From the NCBI GenBank assembly GCA_946407055.1, contig CAMJMP010000002.1, forward strand, positions 14,168 to 78,167: 64,000 bases of DNA. The letters are read 5' to 3'. This document shows, piece by piece, positions 30,589-44,834 of the stretch. The position numbers and the translations under genes are program-made. Origin of the DNA: an uncultured Mycoplasmatota bacterium (GTDB lineage: Bacteria; Bacillota_I; Bacilli_A; RF39; UBA660). Every line of letters begins with the position of its first letter. The stretch's first letter is position 1. Below the pieces are notes generated by a model. The model saw nothing but the letters and a program-made list of their open reading frames with translations. It did no database searches and was not told the origin of the DNA.

Positions 30589-30832
30589 ACAAGAAGTTAT
30601 TGATATAGTTGAAGAATTATATGAATGTAAATTTATAGGTAAATTAAAAGTTACAGCATTAGATCCTGTTGGATATTCTGTAGCAATTGATTTATTATAG
30701 GGTGAAGATCCCATATTTATCACTGCAGAATTTCCTCATGATAAATTCTTAAAATTCTTATGTGAAGAATTAAGAATGAGAACTTTAGATAGAGTACAAT
30801 TATTTGGTTTATATAAAGTATTTCCTAAATGA
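30551..30832 (+). CDS. Small protein between terminase and portal
   Basis: 93 residues with TAG at codon 50. Its start overlaps the 3' end of terL by 38 nt and its TGA overlaps the portal ATG (ATGA). Acidic, mixed helix/strand. Position suggests a packaging or head-assembly accessory role, but there is no motif. Confidence 0.65.
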
Positions 30833-33024
30833 CTGCTGAAGACGAAAGATTAATAGAATTAACAAACAGAACGATTTCTGATTTAGTATACGAAAAGACG
30901 GAACTTCAGAAAGCGTATAACATATATAATGGAAAACGCGACAAAGAGTAGTATAAGTATCTTGAAGATAATTTCGGAATAGGTACACCTACCTCTGTCG
31001 AGTTTACTCCATTAGTAAGAAAGCACGTTGATGCTATGGTAGGTGAGTTTTTAGGAACTCCTATATTACCAAAAATTACGTGTAAAGATAAAGAAACAAT
31101 AAGTAATATACAACGTGAAAAGCAACTTAAAATAAATGCTGAAATTGTAGATTATTTAAAGCATCATTTACAAAATTAGATTTTAAGATTTATTACAGGA
31201 AAAGCAATGGATGATACTTCTGTTAAAAATAAACTTCAACAAATTGTAGAAGATTTAGATGAAGATTTTATTTCTGAATATGAAGTTGCTGCTTAGAATG
31301 TAATACAATATATTTTACAAAGTAGAAGAACTGATTTATTAACTAAATTAAAGTTAATTTTACTTGATTTATTTATATCAGGATATACTTTTTATAGAGC
31401 TAAACCTTCTACTGCAAAAACTAATGTTGAAGTAGAAGTTTTAGATCCAAGAAATACATTTATTGATAGAAATCCAGAATCTCCTTATGTAAAAGATTCA
31501 TATAGAGCTGTAGTTAGAAAATGGTTGAGTAGACCAGAAATATTAGCTCGTTATGGAAAAGATTTATCAAAAGAAGATGTTGATAAATTAAGAGAAGAAT
31601 TTGAAGGATTAGATCAAGGTGGAAGTTTTTATAGAAGAAGTCTCGAAGGTGTTCCTTCTCCAATGTCAGAAGGAATACAAGCAAGATTTGAAGGAACAAT
31701 AGGTCTTGATGCTGAAAGTAATGCAAATTATAGACTAATTCCTGTATATGAAGTAGAATGGATAGAAACCGATGAAAATTTTGTAATGCAGAGATATGAA
31801 ACAATTCGTATTGGAGATAACCAATCAGAAGATAGTTTCTTTATCTTAAAAGGAAAGAATGAAAATGTAGTTCGTTCTAAAGATGATCCTGCATTTTGTA
31901 CATTATCAATAAATGGTTTATACTTTTTAAATAGAAACGATGAACCTTATTCTTTAGTTTTAGCTTGCGCGCATCTTCAAGACAAATATGATATACTTCA
32001 CTTTTTCAGAGATAATCTTATTGCAAATAGTGGCACTGTTGGTGATTGGATCGATGTCTCGCTTATTCCAACATATTTAGGACCAGAACCAACAGAAAGA
32101 CTGCTTAAATGGATCAGTTACAAAAAATCAGGAATAGGATTAATTGATACAGCTCAAGAAGGTAGAATTGCTTCAGGACAAGCTCCACTTAATCAAACTT
32201 TTAGTGGCTTTGATGATACTATTAAAGCTCAAGCAATTCAATCTATACAATTAGCAATAGAAGATGTTGAAAATAACTGCTCTTCTATTACAGGTGTATT
32301 TAGAGAAAGACTTCAAGGTATAGAACAACGTGATGCTGTTACTAATATTAAACAAGGTGTTCAAAACTCGTTTATTGTAACTAAGCAATGGTTCCATCAA
32401 ATGGATACTATTACTGCAGAATTATTAATTGATTCTTTAAATGTTGCTAAAGTTGTTTATAAAAAAGGACTTACAGGAACAATTATTCTTGGTGATAAAA
32501 GACAGAAAATATTTACTGCTTTACCAGAATATTTCACAGTAACTGATTATGATATAAGTGTTGTTACAAGTTCTGAATTAATTCAAGACTTGGAACAAAT
32601 AAAAGCAGTAGTTCCAGAATTTATTAAATCTGGACAATTACCTGCTGATATATTATTTGAAATTATAACTTGTAAGAGTCCATCTGATATTAAAATAAAA
32701 ATCAGAAAAGCCTTAAAGAAACAAAAAGAAGAAAATAATACAATTCAGCAATTACAACAACAATTACAAGAAGCTCAACAACAATTACAACAATTACAAA
32801 ATGAAAATTCTCAGCTTAAATCTAAGGTTGAAGCACTTAATGAAAAGAGACTTCAATTAGATGCTCAGAAAATTCAACTTGATAATAAAGTTAATATGTT
32901 TAAAGCTCAAACTGATAGAGATTACAAAACAATTGAAGCACAAGTTGATCAAGATAAAGTTAAGATAGAACAGGCTCAATTATACGATAATAATCCATAT
33001 AATGATAAAATTAGAATGTCATGA
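30829..33024 (+). CDS. Portal protein
   Basis: 731 residues with three TAG codons in the first 165. N-terminus ...TNRTISDLVYEKTELQKAYNIYNGKRDKEQ and FTPLVRKHVDAMVGEFLGTP are typical of crAss-like portals; a VEVLDPRNTFIDR-type core segment follows, and the C-terminus is a long Gln-rich coiled coil (about 575-710). It forms the dodecameric gate at the capsid vertex and the docking site for terminase. Overlaps both neighbours by 4 nt. Confidence 0.88.
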
Positions 33025-36000
33025 ATAAAAAGTTATCAAGTTTCGAAAGTATATCTACCTCAGAAATAAATGATAGTTCAGTTTATGTATCTGCTGTTTA
33101 GAAATTAAAAGATGGTAGTTATAAAAATATTAATATTCCTATTTCTCAACTTTCTGGTTTATGGAATAACGATGTTCAACTGGCTATTGCTAATGCAGAT
33201 TTTGAGGGAGGTGCAATTGATGCTGAAGTAATTCATCAGGCTGCTTTATAGGCAGTAGATGCTGCATTAACAGAAGCAAGACAGGCTGTTAATGCAGCTA
33301 TCGCTGCTGCAAATGATTTTGCAGGAGATGTTGCTACAGGTAATACAGCAACATAGAAAGCAATTGCTGATGCTCAACAGCAATTAAATCAAGCTATTCA
33401 AGATGGACAATCTGTAGTAGCTTAGATGCAAACTATGTATGCACAATATTTTGGAGATAATGGTGAAGTGCGTCAAGCATTAAACGAAGCAAATAGAGAT
33501 TTAAATACATCTAGAGCACTTTTAACTTCAGCACAAGAAGATTTACAAGCATTAGCAAATGGTGAAATTACTCCAGAAAGTTTACATGAAATCGAAAGAA
33601 CTGTAAACGGAATTAAAGAAATGTGGGGAATTGAAGGTACTTATGTTAATTCAGAAGGTACTGTTGCAAATAAAGTGTTAGAATATGTAGACATGGCATT
33701 AGCACAAAAGAATTTAAAAATGACTAACATTAATGGTGAAACTAATAATGTTACATCATTTGAACAACTTGTTGATGCTGCTAATGGAATGTACACAACT
33801 ACATTAAATAGAATGAATACTGCTGAACAAAAAGTTACTCAAATGCAAGAAGAGTGGGATGTAACAAAAGGTGAAATGTCAGAATATGTAAAAACTTCTG
33901 ACTTTAGCGATCCTACTAAAGCATCACTTAAATCAGCAGTAAAATCAATGACTGATAGTTTAATTAAACAAACAGTTAGAGATACAACTTTAGATGTAAT
34001 CACAACAATAACTATTCCTATTAACTCACCTCAAGGTTATACAGTGAGAGTTCCAAATATTGAAAAAGAAACTTTCTATTATATGTCTTGGGATGATGCA
34101 GAAGGTGATAATGCAATTCCTTTAAATTATCAATTTAAAGTAGTTGCAAGTGGTAATGCTGTCCCATCTGCAGATAATAATAGTTGGAGTCCTTTAACTT
34201 TAGATGGAGTTAATTCTCCTACTGTTGTAGCCTATGACAATGAAAATGTTATTCCAGATACTAATGATAGATATTTATTCATTCAGTATAATGGATTAGG
34301 ACCAGCAACTAAACAAATTGATGTAAAAGTATGTATTGAAAAATACTTATCACAAACACAAATATAGCAAACAGCTAATGCTATTGTTTTATCTGCAATT
34401 AATAGTTTAAAAGAAGGAGGACAATTAGCATCTAGTTTAACTCTTACAGACGACCAAATTAGTACAGCTGTAAGAAGATATTTTAATAGTATTAATTTCA
34501 ATGCAACTAGCATAAAACAAACTGCCGATCTTATTCAACAAACAGTATTAAGTTTCTTAGACGAAGGAAACAACAATTATAGAACATTACAATCTGTAAT
34601 TAAATCTGCTAAAGATTCTATTGAACAATCTGTTGAAGATTATACTTTAACTTTATTAGAAGAATTTAAAAATAGTGCTCCTAATACTGACCATAAAATA
34701 AATACTGATTATAGTATTGATAATAGTGGTTCAAGTATCACATTTAAAAATAGAAGAAGAATTATTTCAAATCTTGAACAAGGACATACATATTTTATAA
34801 AATGCGTTGCTTTATCAAAAATTTATTATAAGTACGGAACTTATAATTTTGCAAATGTAAACGTAGATGTTGCTTTCCTTGAAAATGAAAATAACGGATG
34901 GACTAAAGTTGTAACTCCAGATTCTATTAAAGTAGATGTTCCTAGTGATGCATCTTGGAGTACAATTACATTCTTCATAGAATGTGCAAAGAATAATGCT
35001 AATCCACCTCAGTATTTAGCAAATAATGATTTTTCTGTTCAAGTATTTGAAACTGCAACATCAAAAGCTGCTAATTTCAAAATTACTCCTGAAATGATTA
35101 AAGAAACCATTAGTGGTGATACAGGAGCTGATGGAATTATCCATTAGATTTATCAAAGACTTGCTCGTCCAAGTGGAACTTCAACAACATGGGGAGAAGT
35201 AGGTGGTGGATTCTTAAATCAAGCACAAGTTGATGAGAGTGCAGAAGAAATATGTAGAACATTAATGGGAATGAGTACAGGAGATGCTTCTACTGATCCT
35301 ATTGTTAGATCAAGTGAGTTAAAACAATCTTTAGATGAAATAAAATCAGATGTAAGTAAAATTCAGTATTTAGCTCTTAAAAACGAAGGAGATGATGCTC
35401 TTTCATCTGAATATTTCGGAATAAGTAATAAATCTGGATTTAATTATTTAAATGGTATATCACAATATTAGAAAGGTCCAGAATTTGATATAACTCCAAA
35501 TGCAGATGCTTTTGGATATTTTAAAATAAAGGTTCCTTATCCAAATACAGACTATACTCTTCTTTTAGTTGATTTAGATAAATATAATTTTGGAGAAGTT
35601 CACTTTGTAAATGCTGAAACTCTTAATAGCATTACAGAAAATAACTTCAAACAAGATAAATCACATACATCTTGTGTTTATACACCTGATACTAATTATC
35701 CAACTAAAAATAAATTAAATCCATTACATTTTGAAAGTGTAACAACAGGATATTTATCATTTAAAATAATTAGAGCTGCTGGCAATAACAATACTTTAAA
35801 TGCTACTTATTTTTAGAACAATCCTGTTCATGTAAAATTAGGTATTCCTACAGATGTTGCTGTTAGTAACATTAAACAAACAGCGGATTCTATAACAGAA
35901 CAAGTAAGTAGTTTAGAAGAAACATGGGGTCCAAATGGAGAAAAAGCTCAATCATTAAATACAGCTTTATAGAGTATTACACCAAATGCTATAGAGTCTG

Positions 36001-38525
36001 TAGTAGCAGAAGAGATTGATGGTAAATTAACTGGTTACTCTACAATAGAACAAACTAAAGATTTTATTGCTTCTACTGTTGGTGCAGCTGGTGCAGTAAC
36101 TAATAAATTCCATGATCCTTTATTTAAACATGATTATAGTTATTGGCATAGAAGATATAGTAATTATCCAAATTATTCTAATATTGCAAATATAGTTAGT
36201 CCAGCTGCTAACGTATATAATAAATATTATGATAATAACAATAATTATTATCAAATAAACTCTTCAAATATATTAGAAAAAGATCTTAAATCATTTATAA
36301 TATATGATAATAATACTTTAAATATTAACGGTTTAAGTGCTGAAGATAGAAGACATATTTATGGATTATATACAAATTTAAAAGTAATATCTGGTAATAA
36401 GTATACAGCATCATTTTATATTAAATTACCTGCAGTTTTTAGTTCAGGATATACATCACTTATCGATGTTCCTAATTCAAATAACAAATTTAGATGTTCT
36501 TTCCAAAATCTTATGTTAAATGTAGGATTTGTAGATGAATTAGCAAAATTAACTCCTAATTTTTATATTACTCTTCTTTCTACAGAAAATTCTCTTGAAG
36601 ATATAGAAAATACAGAATATACTATTGTTGATGGAGAAGAAGTTGAAAATTGGAGTTCAGAAACTCTTTATAATACTCAACATAAAAAAGCATATAAGTT
36701 TAATAATCAAGGAAATTTAACAGGAAATGGATTTAATAATGGATCAGTTGATCTTGATCAATTTGGATTATGGATTAAATTCGGATAGGGTAATTTATTA
36801 AATTATTTAAATAAAGCATTTACTATAAGTCTTGGAGATGTTGATAATTCTGGTATAAATATAGAATAGAATATAAGATATAGATGGTTTAAAATATGGT
36901 TTACATTTACTGCTGATAATAAGCATATTGTTAAAAATTCCGATACTTCATTAACAAATATTGTGGATGATCGTGATAGAGCATTTTGTTTTGAACCTTG
37001 GACTAATATTTATTCAAATAAATATTCAAGAATATTCTGTGAATTTGCTGCTCCTATGTTAAATTCTGGAACTACACCTTTAAAGTTTAGTTCTCAAGAA
37101 AAATCTGATGAAGTTTATAGTGTAATTAGTCAAACTAAAAATGCAATTGATTTATCTATAAATAATGTTAGACAAGGATTAGAAAAAGTAGGAATAACAA
37201 TAGATGCTGAACATCCAGAAAAAAGTAAAATAAAACTTAATGCAGATGTATTAGAAGCTGATTTAGCTGAAGCTACATTTACAGGAAATATTAAAGCAAA
37301 AAGTTTTGAAGTACAACCAGAAGGTAGTGATAGTTCTATTTCATTAGTTATTTATAATCCAGACGATACTAGTTTTGTTCATAAATATATAACTGATCAC
37401 AATACAACTTTAAAAATAAGTGCGGGAACTCCTGTTTTAGTTTCAACTGTAGGTGAGGATGTATATTTAATAAACTTAACTAAGATTAATAAAAATGGAG
37501 ACATTACATATTATTTTAAAATACGAACAGATATTCCTATTACAATAAAAAATATAGGATATTCTGAAGAATCTGGAAGTACTATATCTACATTTAAAAT
37601 TAAACCAGTAAAATACTTTTTAGATAATGTTTATAATATATATTTAGAGAAATATGTAGCAGAATCAATTGTAGATACTTAGAATAACACAATAACACTT
37701 GGTAATGTTACTTCAAATTCTTTCTATAATAGTCTTAATTGTAGTGGTTTTACTTTTAAGTATTCTACAAATGAAGGTGATAAGTCATTAACTTTTGACG
37801 GTAATGATAAACCATATATAAAATCTACAGGAGTTTTAAAATACAAATCTATAAATTTAAAACAAGTTGCACAAAACATTAGAGATATTAATTATTTTTC
37901 TATTAATAGTCCTGTATTTTCATTAGATTATTCAAGGGGCGGCGATATTTATGATATGCCAATATACAGACATAATTTTAGTCAACCAGGTAATTCTGCT
38001 TATGATTCAGCTGGAAATCTTCATGTTACAAATGAAGGTTCATTAAGAATGTTTAAAGTATATAAAAACATAAATAGTTCAGGAACATTAATTGATTTAA
38101 CTCACTTTGAAAATAATAAGCGTTCTGATGATAAATATTGTTATGCTATAGAATCTAAAGATCGAACAACAGGAGAGATTTTCTATCAAATCTTAGGATT
38201 TTATAATATTACAACTTATTTTGGAGATCTTACAAATAATAATCGTTATTATGGTGATATTTATGATGTTGAACAAGGTGATGGTTCAAAATGTTTTTCA
38301 ATAGCAGAAAATATAATTAATAATTGTTTTGTAATAGGATGTTTTATTAGTAAAAATCTTAATGAAAATACATTAACTGATAATAATAATAGCTATAGAG
38401 TATTTTTCAATGAAGATGAATGTACTAGACTTAATGACAGATTATCACGTGGTTATGCAGGAGCAATAGGAAAAGCTAATAATTCTTGGAATAGTAAAAA
38501 AATTATAGTAGATAAGTACAATTAA
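33021..38525 (+). CDS. Giant tail-fibre/tail-tip-like protein, 1834 aa
   Basis: One continuous frame from the ATG at 33021 to the TAA at 38523 when about 12 TAG codons are read as Gln. The N-terminal 350 residues are Ala/Gln/Glu-rich helices (coiled coil). Afterwards come repeated units with IKQTADLIQQTV- or IKQTADSITEQV-type helices and SYG/beta-rich modules, as in long tail-tip and fibre proteins of siphophages and podophages. The C-terminus is beta-rich and Asn/Tyr-rich, likely receptor-facing. It starts inside the portal stop and ends with a terminator. Confidence 0.8.
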
Positions 38526-38534
38526 TAAAATTAA

Positions 38535-38567
38535 AATGGAAGGGAATGATTCTCTTCCATTTTTTAT
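38535..38567 (+). terminator. Rho-independent terminator
   Basis: Stem AATGGAAG.GAAT/ATTCTCTTCCATT with T-run, 10 nt after the stop of the giant fibre gene. Confidence 0.85.
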
Positions 38568-38639
38568 TTATTTATAAAATAAATTTTGAAAATTTAAATA
38601 TTTAGTTTACTTTTATAAATAATCAATAAATATGTAATT

Positions 38640-39446
38640 ATGAATACATTAATAGACCTTTGTAAAAATCAAAATTGTGAAATAATAGTTACAGGAAAAG
38701 AACTCGATTAGAACTATTATGCTTAGGAATTATCAACAGAAATAGGTTCTTTTCGATATATTGACACAGTAACTATTAATGTATTGTATAAAGTTAATTC
38801 TAATAATGAAGAAACTTTAAAAACTATGCAAATAGTTCAACATTTACAAGAAAATGTAAACGGAGAGATTATAAATAATTTAGATAAAACACAATTTCAA
38901 TTAGATGAAGACGGATTATATAGAATAGCTCATATTATAATTCCTACAAGAGAGTGGTTTGATCTTATGATTTCTAATTATGGAATTGAAAATATTCCTT
39001 ATGACAATATTTATGTATATGATAATTTAAAGATATATAAATATACAAATAATGAATTTATACAAGTTCCTTATTCTGAAATATTTGAACATGACTCAGA
39101 AGGATCAAATATTGAAAATTCTACATTATCTTTTACGTGTAATGAAACTTTTTCATTTTGTCATACTAAAAAATGTTATACCAAAATTGCAACAAAGTTA
39201 TTAAATAAATATTGTCCTTTAGATTGTAACCTTGAATCATTTAGGGAATTAATATATAAAAGGGATTTACTTTGGATGGTAATGAATGTTATAACTTATT
39301 TACTTGAATTAGGAAGTTTCTTAGAAGCACAAAGAATTATAGAACAATTTACACATTGTAATGATTTTTGTAAAGAAGAATTAAAAAGTAAAGGAGGAGT
39401 TAGCTGTGGATGCGATACGAATAATGAAAAACTCGGTCATTTCTGA
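38640..39446 (+). CDS. Cys-rich structural-module protein, 268 aa
   Basis: Two TAG codons (24 and 29). Beta-rich first half, then after residue 160 a helical Cys-rich part: CNETFSFCHTKKCYTK, KYCPLDC, HCNDFCKEE, CGCD. The even number and spacing of cysteines suggests disulfides or metal binding. It lies in the fibre cassette, so a virion accessory role is likely, but unproven. Confidence 0.7.
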
Positions 39447-39588
39447 TTTTCAAAAATTACTTAAACGATTAAATGTGGGTTATTAGGACGATTATCAAAA
39501 GATATTGACTAAAATAACTTTTATAGAAGTGGCAAGTTAGTTAAAAAATCCTTACTCAATTTATGAAAAATTATTAAGTTATGAATGA
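39406..39588 (+). CDS. Small helical protein, 60 aa, GTG start with strong Shine-Dalgarno
   Basis: GTG at 39406 is preceded by AGGAGG with 8-nt spacing, which is rare in this window and favours it over the ATG at 39424. Contains two TAG codons and overlaps the previous gene by 41 nt in another frame and the next gene by 8 nt. Sequence is helical (DFQKLLKRLNVGYQDDYQKILTK). Function unknown. Confidence 0.55.
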
Positions 39589-40927
39589 TACTTTTGTAAA
39601 AAATTGTTGCGGATCAGGAATATACGGAAGTCCTGGACATTCAATAGATTTTAGTGGGAATGGTGGAAACAATAATGGAAATAATGGAGGACAAACTCCT
39701 GTTACCATTGATGATTCAAACTATTTTAAAATAACTAAATTATTTTAGGAATTAGATACTGAACTTAAAAAAAGACAAGCAAGATAGAACTTAGGAATTT
39801 TATTAGAAAATTTCGCTACTACTGAAGATTTATTAGAATATTTAAGAATTAGTGATATTGATTTAACTCAGTTTTTAACACAAGCTGATTTAGAAAATTA
39901 TATCACAAGAGAAGAATTTGAAAATTCTGAATCACATTCTAATAGTAGATTAAAAATGGAGTGGAGTAATGACTTAGGTAAAATGAAAGCCACTCTTGAA
40001 GATGGAGACGTTTATGTAAGTAGTGCTTGGGAAAAACTTACAAAACCTCTTTCACCAACTATTGCAAATAGTTATTTAAATCATACAGTTAATACAGGTA
40101 GTGTTAAAATAGTTGTTACAAATAGACAAGTAGGTGCTGCCGTATATTATTCTGTAGATAATGGAGCATATCAACCATTAAATAATAATTCTTTTACATT
40201 AGATAGTGGATTCCTTAATGATAACACTAATACTGCAAGAACATTTGTTGTAAAAGTTAAATGTTATTATAATGGTATACAAAGTGATGAAGCAACTTAT
40301 CAAATTGTAGTATCTCCTAAGTGTAATGCTGGTGTTATAACAATTAACAAAAATGGAAACGATAACGATTTCTCAACTAACGCTACTGTTATATTAACAC
40401 CTTCTAATACAAAATGGGTTAATAATCAATATTCACTCGATGGTGGAGTAACTTGGTTTAACTTTAATAAAAATCCAAGTGACAACACAGATATTCCATT
40501 TGTTGTTCAGAATGTTTCACAATCTCAAAATGCAGGTAAATATCAAATTAGAAGTACATATCCAGGCTATGAAAGTGCTTCAGTAAGTAGTCCAGCGTTT
40601 ATATTAAATGCTAAAAAGACTTATTATGGTTGGAGTACTAAAGAAAATATTACTACATTAAATGAAATTGTAGCATTTGGTACATCTGTTGAAGCATCTG
40701 GTTTGCAACCAGGTTCAATTGCTGGAACTTATCCATTAGGAGTTCCTAGTGCTCCATCTTATTTATGGGTATTCCAAACAGATTATTTACGTCCTTCTCA
40801 ATTCTTTACATCTGCCGATGACCAAATAGGTTGGGGTATGATACAAATGGAAAGTGTTGGAGGATATAATTGTTATCGTAGTGAAGTATTACAGAAAAAA
40901 GAAGCTAATAATATTTATATAAAGTAA
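39581..40927 (+). CDS. Fibre-associated protein with Ig-like repeats, 448 aa
   Basis: Two TAG codons near residues 48 and 60. N-terminal Gly/Asn-rich linker (GGNNNGNNGGQ) then helices. From about residue 130, two Ig/chitobiase-like beta repeats (YYSVDNGAYQPL..., QYSLDGGVTWFNF...), and a C-terminal domain with TYYGWSTKENIT. Such repeats are typical of phage surface appendages that bind glycans or decorate fibres. Confidence 0.7.
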
Positions 40928-40928
40928 T

Positions 40929-42974
40929 ATGGCATACAAATTAACTTAGCAACTAACTAGTGGTATGTATAACAGAGGTGTTCTTAATACCACAGATGTA
41001 GACGATATAGATTCAAATGGAGTAAGAAGAACACAAAGAGAAATAAATGCCGATATTTATTCTAAACTTCCAAGTTCAGATACTGCAATAGCAGGTATAA
41101 CAAAGGCTTTGTTTGATTCTGAAACAAATGAAATTAAATTTACAAACAATGATGATACAGTAATTTGTACTTTAGATGCTACACCTTTTTTAAATGATAT
41201 AGCTATTGATGATATAGCTGTAGAAGATGCAGTAATAGACAATGAAACTGTAAAATGTCTTGTTTTTAAATTTAATGATGAAAATAAAGAAAATATAAAT
41301 ATTCCTTTAGAAGATTTATACATTCAATTACAACCTCTTCTTACTGAACTTCAGAATGATATAAATAGTTTAAAGGATAGTCGTTTATTTAGAGAATAGA
41401 ACGGAGGACTTAAAACATCTGAAGTTCTTAGAGCTTTCGGAAAAGATTCTTTCGCTGAAGGAAAAGGTATTTACAAAGCATTTGAACTTCGTGAAGATTA
41501 TATTCCAGAAACTAATTATGTTTTCTTACTTGTAGAAGATAATGTTGGACAAAATATAACAATAGGTTCTAAATTATATTATCCTAAGAAAGTTGAAACT
41601 ACAACTATACTTTCAAAATCATTAAAAGAAATTTATGAAGATTCTTTCTTAACATTAGAACTTGAATCTGCATTTGTAAAAGATATAAGTGCTGGTGAAA
41701 ACGTTTATGTAAAGATTGATAATAAATATGTTCCTATTGAAGTTGTAGATGATTATACAGCTGGAGATACAGAAATTAATGTTAACGAAAATGCTTTCTA
41801 TAATATAGAAGATGGAGCAACTCTTTATGCAAATGTAACTGACGATCAATACGCTACAAAAATCGTTACTAATTTAGAACATTATCATGGAGATAATGAT
41901 TATGAAGCAATTAAAGTATATTTTGATTCAGCTATAGAATATAATTTAAATACAACTGATACAATTTATATTGAATCAGGAATTGCTTCAGGTGAAGGCT
42001 CTCACGCAGAAGGACTCGGAAGTATTGCAAAAGGAGATTTCTCTCACGCATCTGGAGTATTCACAAATACTACAAATGAAGGAGAATTTGCTTGTGGTAA
42101 CAGAAATGTATCTACTCCAAATGTAACATTATTCTCAGTAGGAATAGGTGGTCAAGAGCAAAAAAAATGTGACCATTTAAATGCTTTTGAAATAAACAAA
42201 GATGGAGATTTATATATAAAAGGAACAGGTGGTTACGACGGAACAAATATAACAGGAACAGGAGTTAAATCAGTACAAGAAGTTCTTTCTGATGTTGGAA
42301 ACAATGCAGCATTAGAAGCAAGAGTTTCAGCAATAGAAGCAAGATTTGTACAAGAAATTATTGATAAGATTACAGGTGGTATCAGTTTCACATTAGGAAA
42401 CTTATACGCTGGTTATCCTAAAACAGTTACTGCAACAGGTACGATTTCTCTTCCTTCAGAAGTTACAGTTGATAAAATTACTTCTATTAAATTAGTAGGT
42501 AATGGACAAACTGTAGAAGAGTCAGGTCAAACTTCTGTTAATATTCAAAATAGTGTAACTGCACCTCAAACCTATACATTAACTGCAACAATAGCAGCAC
42601 CATATACTAAAACAATTAGTAAATCTGCTACTATTAATCAAGTTTGTCCTATTTATATAGCACTTGTTGATTCTAACATTGATACAGCAGCTAAAGTAAT
42701 TACAGAAATTGCGAAAGTAGATAATCTTTACTCTCCAAATTCTCCTCTTAGTAATATTAAATCAATTACTAATAAAGCATTTACTTATGCAGCTAATCAA
42801 AGATTAGCATTTATTTGTGGACAAAGTGGAATAAGAGTTAAACAAGTAGGAGGTTTAGCAGATGATCCTTACACAGTTAATGGAGAATCAACTACAATTA
42901 ATGGAATGACTGCTTATGTATATTTAACAGGTACACAACAAGCAGGAACAAGAAATATAACTTTTAACCCTTGA
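40929..42974 (+). CDS. Trimeric fibre-like protein with YadA-head repeats, 681 aa
   Basis: TAG codons at 7 and 157 join the frame. Residues about 355-385 contain GSHAEGLGSIAKGDFSHASG, the left-handed beta-roll repeat of YadA/Hia trimeric adhesin heads. A long C-terminal beta domain contains GTQQAGTRNITFNP. Likely a trimeric tail fibre or appendage contacting the host surface. TGA at 42972, then the next gene after 6 nt. Confidence 0.75.
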
Positions 42975-42980
42975 TAAAAT

Positions 42981-44750
42981 ATGAATATAAATAACGGAAA
43001 AACAGGAAACGTAAACATCCCTGGAGCACTTCATTCTACAGGTGGCGATGGAGATGGTCAAGTAGGTGGAGTTGTAGCTTATGCTGGAGATATTTACGAT
43101 GAAACTCTTGGGAAGAATCAAAAAGAAATTAACCAAACACTTTTAGATGGAAGTGCAGATTCTAATGTTATAGTTGTTGCTTTAAATGATTTAAATGAGA
43201 AAGTTGAAGAACAAGAAAAAGTTACTTCTGAAGCATTAAATGATTTAAATGAAAAAATATATAATTTAAATAAAGATATTGAAGATTTAGAAAAAACTAC
43301 ATCTTCTTCATTAAACGATTTAAACGATAAATTAAATAATTTAGATAATAATGAAACAATCACATCTATTTCATTAAATGATTTAAATGAGAAAGTAGAT
43401 GATTTAAATGATAAAACAAATAATGATGAATTAGTTACAGCATCTGCTTTAACTGATTTAAATGATAAATGTATACAAAAAGATGAAGATGGAAATGTAA
43501 TTATTTAGAAAATTAAATTAGATGTATCAAAACCACCTAGACAAATAAATGAAAGAATAAAAATACAATTTATAGATGATATAGATTTATTTGTTTCTCA
43601 ATATATAAAATTACTTAAAATTATATACGAATCTGAAATATCTAATCTACCTGCTGATTAGGTAAATGAATTTTGGAATGAACAAGAACAATCAATTCGT
43701 GAAAGACAAGAAAATTATAAATTATTTATAATTAATAATGATAAATATAAAAATTTAATAATTTCTGAAATTTATGATGCTAATAATAATTTAGTAGAAG
43801 AAGTAGAAGGTGAAATTCCAGGATTGATTATGATTCCTAAAGAATCTTCTATTGTAGCTAATACTGATTATTATCTTAATAGTTTTCATGTAATTGATGA
43901 AGAATTTATAACTATTTTTGATTTAAAAAGATCAGGAAAACTTTATTTACAAGGAGTAGGTAATTATGGAGAATCTAATTCTAATGAAGAATCAGATGAA
44001 GAATCAAGTGAAAATTCTGAAAATCCTAAATCAGTACAAGAAGTAATTTTTGATTTAAAAAATAATTTACAAAATCTAAATTTAGATTTTAAAAATAATT
44101 TAAAAATAGACAGTCAAGGAAATTTAGTTGTTCATGAAATAGGAACTTACGAAAAAGAAACACATGGATCATCTGGCTTTCATTTATCAGATGATTATGA
44201 AAAAATATATACAGCTTTAACTTATGATCCAGATTCTTCTACTACTCCTCAATTGGATGTTTATACTCAAGAAGAGTTAAAACAAAAATTAGTACAAGAT
44301 AATTTAATTAATCCTGATTATTATTATTATGTAGTAGTAAATTATGATGGATCACCATATTTAGCAGGTGATAGTTTTTATAATCCAAATAATATTGATG
44401 GTTTTTCAAAATTTGTAAGAATAAGAATGAATGACGATTATGTTGAGTTTTCTGATTATATTGAAAAACGTAATAATGATGATATTATTGCTTATATAGT
44501 AATTGGATTAGAAACAGAATTTTCTGGAGATCTTTCAAATGTACTTTTAATGTATGACCATTATCCTAAATTTGATAAATATATAAGTAAAATCAATTTA
44601 AATGATGGAAAGTTATATTTATCAGGAATAGGTAATTATACACCAACAAATCCTTCTTATAATGGTATTCTTAGTCTTTAGGAAGTAATTGCAAATTTAA
44701 CAAGCAGAATTGAAACATTAGAAAATCAATTAAATGGAGGAAATTCTTAA
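42981..44750 (+). CDS. Trimeric coiled-coil fibre protein, 589 aa
   Basis: Three TAG codons (codon 176, one near 228, and one near 568). Residues 65-170 contain five copies of a LNDLNEK-type heptad block, giving a stalk-like coiled coil. Two later segments, SGKLYLQGVGNY and DGKLYLSGIGNYT, are internal repeats of a beta module. Ends in a short coiled coil (IANLTSRIETLENQL). Probably a tail fibre assembling as a trimer with the neighbouring genes. Confidence 0.75.
43180..43472 (+). repeat. Coding repeat: five LNDLNEK blocks
   Basis: Five imperfect copies of about TCATTAAATGATTTAAATGA spaced 30-90 nt apart within the coiled-coil stalk. A substrate for length variation by recombination. Confidence 0.7.
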
Positions 44751-44834
44751 TAAATTTTAACGTATTATTTTTGTTAGTTAAATTAATAAATTGTATATTT
44801 GTTTATATTTTATTAATTTAATTAACAATGTAAT

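Noticed and set aside
43180..43472. Possible CRISPR-like array from evenly repeated DNA
   Set aside because: Repeats are imperfect, in frame, and encode coiled-coil heptads; no spacers or cas genes are present. No CRISPR array was seen anywhere in the window.
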